Below are positions 60,405 to 64,000 of a stretch of 64,000 bases of DNA, in pieces. The notes under the pieces are model-generated. The model saw only the letters and a program-made list of their open reading frames with translations. It was not told the origin of the DNA and did not search any database. The stretch covers positions 1-64,000 of the forward strand of contig PAQV01000095.1 in NCBI GenBank assembly GCA_002709405.1, written 5' to 3'. Each line of letters opens with the position of its first letter. Within the stretch, counting starts at the first letter, position 1. The stretch is from Paracoccaceae bacterium. Its GTDB lineage: Bacteria > Pseudomonadota > Alphaproteobacteria > Rhodobacterales > Rhodobacteraceae. Made by a program: the position numbers and the translations under genes.

Positions 60405-62033
60405 TCAGCCGGGCATGTGGTCCATGCTGACCCCTTCGCTGGCCTGGGGCGGCAGGATCAGCTCGGGGGTCAGGCTTTGGGTGTCGCGGCTGGACATGGC
60501 GTAGCTGACCACCGGCTGCGAGATATTGTACAGCCGCAGCGGTCCCAGTGGACGGGCATTGACGGCCCCGCTGGCGATGTCCTCGGTCATCACGATATGT
60601 TCGCCGATGGCCTTGCCGTGGTCTCCCAGCCGGGCGGCGATGTTGGCAGGCTGGCCGATCACGGTGAAATCCAGCCGTTCCTGCGAGCCGACGTTGCCAT
60701 AGGTCACCCGTCCGAAGGCCAGGCCGATGACGCCCTCGGTGCGTGGCCCGGACGGATCCAGGCCCGGCGCATCCAGTTCGGCCACGATCGCCCGGGCCGC
60801 CGCCAGCGCCTGGGTCCGGGCTCGGTCCGGGTCGTCTCCAGCGGGAAAGACGGCCAGCACGGCGTCGCCGATGAACTTGAGCACCTCTCCGCCTTCCTCG
60901 ACGATCCGTTCGGACACGGTGTCGAAGAACCGGTTGAGCAGCTCGATATAGGCGGTCCGGCCCAGCCGTTCTTCCAGCGCGGTCGAGCCGCGCAGGTCGC
61001 AGAACATGATGGCCGCGTCGATTTCGTCACCGTCGCCGCGCCGGATCTCGCCCCCCAGCACCCGCGCGCCGGTGCGCTTGCCGACATAGGTTTCCAGCAG
61101 TGACTGGGCGGTGTCGCGCAGGGTGAAGACCTCCAGGTAGCGGCTGAGCACCGGGGAGAGTTCGAAGATCAGCCCCAGGTCCGAGGTCGAGAATCCGTCG
61201 GGATGGTCGCTGGTCAGGGTCAGCACGTTGATCCGCCCGTCCGAGAACCGCAGGGGCATGGCCACGTAATCGGTGGCCCCCATGGCGCGCAGGTCCTCGA
61301 TGATCGGGAAGCTGGCCGCGCCATACTCCATGCCGATCTTCTGGCGCACGCCGCCCAGCCCGTTGGACACGTGGCGCAGGGGGCTGGACAGGTATTCGGG
61401 CTGGGTGAGGATGTCGTTGGTGGCGGTCATCACGTTCACCGCCCCGCTGTCGCGGGTCCACAGGTGGCGACGGCCGGCAATCATGGGATGCAGCGACCAG
61501 ATCATCACGGCCAGGCGCGACAGGGCCATGCCGCTGTCCTGCAGGCGGGCGGCGAGTTCGCCCAGAAGGTCTTCGGCAGTGTCGATGCGCGCGGCGTCGC
61601 GCAGCAGCCAGTCGACCAGCGGCCCGGTCAGGTTGCCGCCCGAGGGCGGGTGCAGCACGTTCGTCCCAAGGTCGAAATCGGTGACGGTGCCGGGCATGAA
61701 GGCCACGAAGCCCTCGACCTCGGCGGCCTCGGGCAGGGCGAGGGCATAGCTCCAGACGGCGTTTTTCAGGGTCTCTCCCCCGACAACGGCATCAAGATAT
61801 TCCGCCGTGCCCTTGAACGGGCAGAAGGTCTGGGCGTCGGTCGGGGCGCAATCGCAGACGGCCAGGTCTTCGCGCGGAAAATAGATGGCCGCGGGCAGGC
61901 GGGTTTCGTACATGACCTTGGCCCGCGTGCTGGAAGCCAGCAGCTTGCCGTTCCGCCACGCCTGGACGCGGCCCTCCAGCGGTTCCACGGTGATGCCGTA
62001 ATGACGATCGGAGATCTCGGCGCGCACGTTCAT
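60405..62033 (-). CDS. DUF427 domain fused to class III adenylate/guanylate cyclase
   Basis: A 542-residue fusion. Residues about 10-115 are a DUF427 domain (VQAWRNGKLLASS, FCPFKGTAEYLDAV, AVWSYALALPEA). A middle region (about 135-330) looks like an unlabelled sensor, possibly GAF-like. Residues about 335-515 form a class III nucleotidyl cyclase with D346 (MFCDLRGST), K386/D390 (LKFIGDAV) and a C-terminal catalytic region DFTVIGQPANIAARL. The Lys in LKFIGD is the usual adenine-selecting residue, so cAMP synthesis is most likely. No membrane segment is visible. The DUF427-cyclase pairing suggests a soluble, ligand-controlled cyclase. Confidence 0.85.
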   Translation of the reverse strand: MNVRAEISDRHYGITVEPLEGRVQAWRNGKLLASSTRAKVMYETRLPAAIYFPREDLAVCDCAPTDAQTFCPFKGTAEYLDAVVGGETLKNAVWSYALALPEAAEVEGFVAFMPGTVTDFDLGTNVLHPPSGGNLTGPLVDWLLRDAARIDTAEDLLGELAARLQDSGMALSRLAVMIWSLHPMIAGRRHLWTRDSGAVNVMTATNDILTQPEYLSSPLRHVSNGLGGVRQKIGMEYGAASFPIIEDLRAMGATDYVAMPLRFSDGRINVLTLTSDHPDGFSTSDLGLIFELSPVLSRYLEVFTLRDTAQSLLETYVGKRTGARVLGGEIRRGDGDEIDAAIMFCDLRGSTALEERLGRTAYIELLNRFFDTVSERIVEEGGEVLKFIGDAVLAVFPAGDDPDRARTQALAAARAIVAELDAPGLDPSGPRTEGVIGLAFGRVTYGNVGSQERLDFTVIGQPANIAARLGDHGKAIGEHIVMTEDIASGAVNARPLGPLRLYNISQPVVSYAMSSRDTQSLTPELILPPQASEGVSMDHMPG

Positions 62034-62122
62034 GAGCTGCCCCCTGTCCTGTTGGGTCCCCTTCGGGTCTGGGTCAGATGGGGAGCCGCCCGGCGGATTC
62101 CAAGAGCACGGCAGGCGCGGGG

Positions 62123-62791
62123 TCAGACCATCTTGATCACATCTTTGTCGATGGCCAGCATGTAGCCCTTGCGGGCGATGGTCTTGACCAGCAGCGCGGC
62201 GACCATCTGGTTGCCGAGCGCATCGCGCAGGCGCTTGACCCGTGTGGCCCCGGCTGCCTCGTCACAATCGGCGGCGGTGCGGCCCGACACCACGGCCTCA
62301 AGCTCGGCCCCCGACAGGACATCGTCGTCCATCCGGGCCTCGGCCAGGACGGCCAGGGTTTCCATGGCTGCGGCCGTCAGCTTGAATTCCATGTCGTTGA
62401 GATAGACGGTGTTTTCCTCGCGGCTGACCACGAGGGAGCTGACCCGGATGCCGGCCCTTTCGATCTGTTCCATGCGCCGGTTGAGCGTGACCAGCAGGAA
62501 CAGGAAGACCAGGGCCGCCACCAGCATGGCGCAGGCGAAGACCAGCAGGACCAGGATGACGACGCGGTAGGACGTCAGCGTGTCGGCAAAGGCGGTGCCG
62601 GACTGGGCGAGGATTTCCAGCAGCTTGATTTCGGCCGGCGCGGTCAGGGCGTCGTTTTCCATGAAGATCCGCTCGACCCGGGCGTTGAAGGCATTGGCGT
62701 CGGGCAGGGTGATCAGCAGGACGGTGGCGGTGAGGGCCAGCAGGGCGACGATGGCGGCGATGCCCAGGCCGACGATGCGCCCGCCCGACAT
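62123..62791 (-). CDS. Membrane protein with C-terminal winged-helix (OmpR/ToxR-type) domain
   Basis: A 222-residue protein. TM1 covers about 6-28, a loop of about 45 residues follows, TM2 covers about 76-103, then the C-terminal winged helix of the trans_reg_C type (about 120-220), with LTAAAMETLAVLAEA and the end ATRVKRLRDALGN...LLVKTIARKGYML. ToxR-like proteins normally have the DNA-binding domain first; here it is last. It likely senses an envelope signal and binds DNA from the membrane. ATG 62791 (GAAGG upstream) is chosen over 62827, which would overlap the gene before it. It starts seven bases after the small secreted protein gene. Confidence 0.82.
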   Translation of the reverse strand: MSGGRIVGLGIAAIVALLALTATVLLITLPDANAFNARVERIFMENDALTAPAEIKLLEILAQSGTAFADTLTSYRVVILVLLVFACAMLVAALVFLFLLVTLNRRMEQIERAGIRVSSLVVSREENTVYLNDMEFKLTAAAMETLAVLAEARMDDDVLSGAELEAVVSGRTAADCDEAAGATRVKRLRDALGNQMVAALLVKTIARKGYMLAIDKDVIKMV

Positions 62792-62798
62792 CCGGCCT

Positions 62799-63098
62799 TC
62801 AGTAGCGGAGGTAATAGGCGCCGGCATTGGCCTTCCTTTTGTCGAGCCCGTCCGGCCCGAAGACCGACACCACGTTCAGGAGCGTCCAGCCCTGGGATTG
62901 CAGGCGCCCGGCCAGCTGTGCCTGGGCGGCGCCCTTGGAACACTCGCCGGTGATCCGGGCTACCCCGTAATGCAGCTTGAGCGGGTCGTCCTGCTTGGCC
63001 TTGTAATCGGCATAGCAGTCCTGGGCCAGGGCCGGAAGCGGGACCGCCGGGGCCAGCAGGGCGGCGAGCAGGAGGCATGTGAAGCGGATGCGTGTCAT
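62799..63098 (-). CDS. Small secreted protein of unknown function
   Basis: A 99-residue protein with a clear signal peptide at about 1-25 (FTCLLLAALLAPAVPLPALA) and predicted cleavage before QDCYADYKAK. The mature part is about 75 residues with two Cys, which may form a disulfide. I do not recognise the family. It immediately precedes the membrane winged-helix gene on the same strand, so it may be part of the same sensing unit, for example as a periplasmic partner. ATG 63098 has only a weak ribosome binding site; the frame continues to 63221 without support. Confidence 0.72.
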   Translation of the reverse strand: MTRIRFTCLLLAALLAPAVPLPALAQDCYADYKAKQDDPLKLHYGVARITGECSKGAAQAQLAGRLQSQGWTLLNVVSVFGPDGLDKRKANAGAYYLRY

Positions 63099-63132
63099 GT
63101 CCGCCAGAGTGGGGGCATGGGGTTTGAAATTC

Positions 63133-63192
63133 AATAACAGCCGGGGGTTGGGGGCGTGGTTATCCGATATCAGGGGGGTGTTATTGCCTGAT
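63133..63192. other. Divergent intergenic region with nested inverted repeats
   Basis: AATAACA (63133-63139) pairs with TGTTATT (63179-63185), and ATCAGG (63169-63174) pairs with CCTGAT (63187-63192). It lies between two divergent genes for small secreted proteins. It could be an operator for the membrane winged-helix protein, but this is a guess. Confidence 0.4.
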
Positions 63193-63295
63193 TTCGGGGG
63201 GCTGGCCGAGGGTGAGCCCATGCCGCCGGGCCATGTGCCCGGTCATGTGTCCGAAGAGGATACGCACCACTTCAAGATCAGGAAGGAGACCTGAC

Positions 63296-63874
63296 ATGCC
63301 CCGCCTTCAGACCCCGAAGAAGACCCGTTTCATCCCCGCCCTGGTGGCCTCGGCCGCACTGGCCCTGTCGGGGGTGGCCACTCCGGCGCGGGCCGGAGAG
63401 ATCGATCCGGGCGCCGTGGTTGCCGGGGCGATCACCCTGGGCCTGCTGGCGGCCATCGTCAGCAACAACAAGAATGACCACAAGTCCGCCCCGCCGCCCA
63501 ATGTCTATACGGTCAAGCCGGTGACCCGGACCAAGCCGGGCCATTGGCAGGGGCAGCCCCTGTATGGTCAGAACGGGTATAACCAGAACGGGCATTACCA
63601 GAACGGGCATGGCCAGGGTTGGACCAACGGGCACCGGGCGAAGGCACCGAAAGGGCAGGGGTGGAACGTGCTGCCCGCGTCCTGCCTGCGCGACGTGACG
63701 CGGCCCGGGGATACGATGACATTGTACGGTCAGCATTGCCTGGCCCAGGCCCAGGTCAAGGTGAAGGACCTGCCCCAGGTCTGTGCCGTGAAGGTGCCGA
63801 CGCGGGACGGGACCTATACCGGGTTCGACCCGTCCTGCATGAAGGCGCGGGGCTACCGGGTCGGGATGCGCTGA
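63296..63874 (+). CDS. Secreted protein with Asn/Gly/His/Gln-rich repeats
   Basis: A 192-residue protein. The signal peptide covers about 1-33 (FIPALVASAALALSGVATPARA), followed by a hydrophobic patch AGAITLGLLAAIVSNN. A low-complexity part of repeated QNG-Y/H units (YNQNGHYQNGHGQG) follows, then a C-terminal globular part with four Cys (PASCLRDV, GQHCLAQ, QVCAVK, PSCMKARGYR) probably in disulfides. The function is unknown; I recall similar proteins in Rhodobacteraceae. ATG 63296 has AAGGAGA upstream. A strong terminator follows. Confidence 0.75.
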   Translation: MPRLQTPKKTRFIPALVASAALALSGVATPARAGEIDPGAVVAGAITLGLLAAIVSNNKNDHKSAPPPNVYTVKPVTRTKPGHWQGQPLYGQNGYNQNGHYQNGHGQGWTNGHRAKAPKGQGWNVLPASCLRDVTRPGDTMTLYGQHCLAQAQVKVKDLPQVCAVKVPTRDGTYTGFDPSCMKARGYRVGMR

Positions 63875-63898
63875 GGCCTGTCGAGCAGCCCAGCCGCC

Positions 63899-63955
63899 GG
63901 CCGCGTCCGGGGAAAGCACCGCCCACCCACCCGCTTTCCCCGGACGCGGCCTTTT
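63899..63955 (+). terminator. Strong intrinsic terminator
   Basis: A 19-bp perfect stem (left arm begins GGCCGCGTCCGGGG, right arm ends CCCCGGACGCGGCC) with a fifteen-base loop and TTTT. It ends the transcript of the secreted-protein gene. Nothing further is recognised to the end of the window. Confidence 0.93.
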
Positions 63956-64000
63956 CACTTCGGTTTTGACCCTTGCGCCCCGGTCCCGGCCGGGGTTGTT

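Overview
The window is high-GC DNA with tightly packed operons, frequent ATGA stop/start overlaps and a gene set (MbfA-type erythrin-VIT1 protein, cydDCABX with a Crp/Fnr regulator, omega-aminotransferases, DUF1127, several catabolic ABC/LysR modules) that points to an alphaproteobacterium, most likely Rhodobacterales/Rhodobacteraceae. This assignment is inferred from protein families and codon use; there is no rRNA in the window. No insertion sequence, phage, CRISPR array or replication origin was seen. One tRNA (Arg, CCT anticodon) is present.

Layout. 1-5070: a visibly AT-richer block with a 50-bp tandem repeat followed by a four-gene two-component cluster (REC protein, Cache-HAMP-PAS histidine kinase, Rcp1-like REC, REC-kinase hybrid). 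5169-5360: a DUF1127 gene interrupted by an in-frame TAG. 5440-9983: pyroglutamyl-peptidase, a dihydroorotase-like cyclic amidohydrolase and a large flavin/Fe-S NADH:flavin oxidoreductase. 10107-16948: Ca2+-type P-ATPase, AI-2E-family membrane protein, class III aminotransferase, cysteine synthase. 16962-23939: a peptide-type ABC importer (binding protein, permease, a fused permease-ATPase, ATPase) with its GntR regulator, a palindromic operator and a divergent DUF1028 gene. 24134-28818: a sulfur operon (DUF2892, persulfide-dioxygenase-like MBL, phosphatase-like/SQR-like fusion, SulP). 29011-37125: mbfA, a Crp/Fnr regulator and a complete cytochrome bd operon cydDCABX, including a 42-residue cydX. 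37312-42389: AraC regulator, a small CxxCxxC protein, a thioesterase, a YcaQ-like glycosylase with a LacI regulator, tRNA-Arg, and an isochorismatase-fold protein without the catalytic Cys.

42750-60339 is the most interesting part. It looks like one catabolic regulon: two amidases, an ABC importer, three MFS transporters, a LysR regulator, a nitrilase-family carbamoylase-like enzyme, an isochorismatase-family hydrolase, and two tandem paralogues of the flavin monooxygenase RutA. Three separated promoters in this region (amidase/binding protein, permease operon, RutA-like operon) share a block of the form TGAGATTT...TTTGTCG. GCAAAtGCAT-like sites also recur, including just upstream of lysR. 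Together this suggests uptake and oxidative opening of an N-heterocycle or cyclic amide followed by stepwise amide/ureide hydrolysis. No rutF flavin reductase is present.

The right end (60405-63874) holds a DUF427-class III nucleotidyl cyclase fusion, a membrane protein with a C-terminal winged-helix domain, and two small secreted proteins. Two families of dispersed palindromes, three copies each, sit between operons and probably act as bidirectional terminators.
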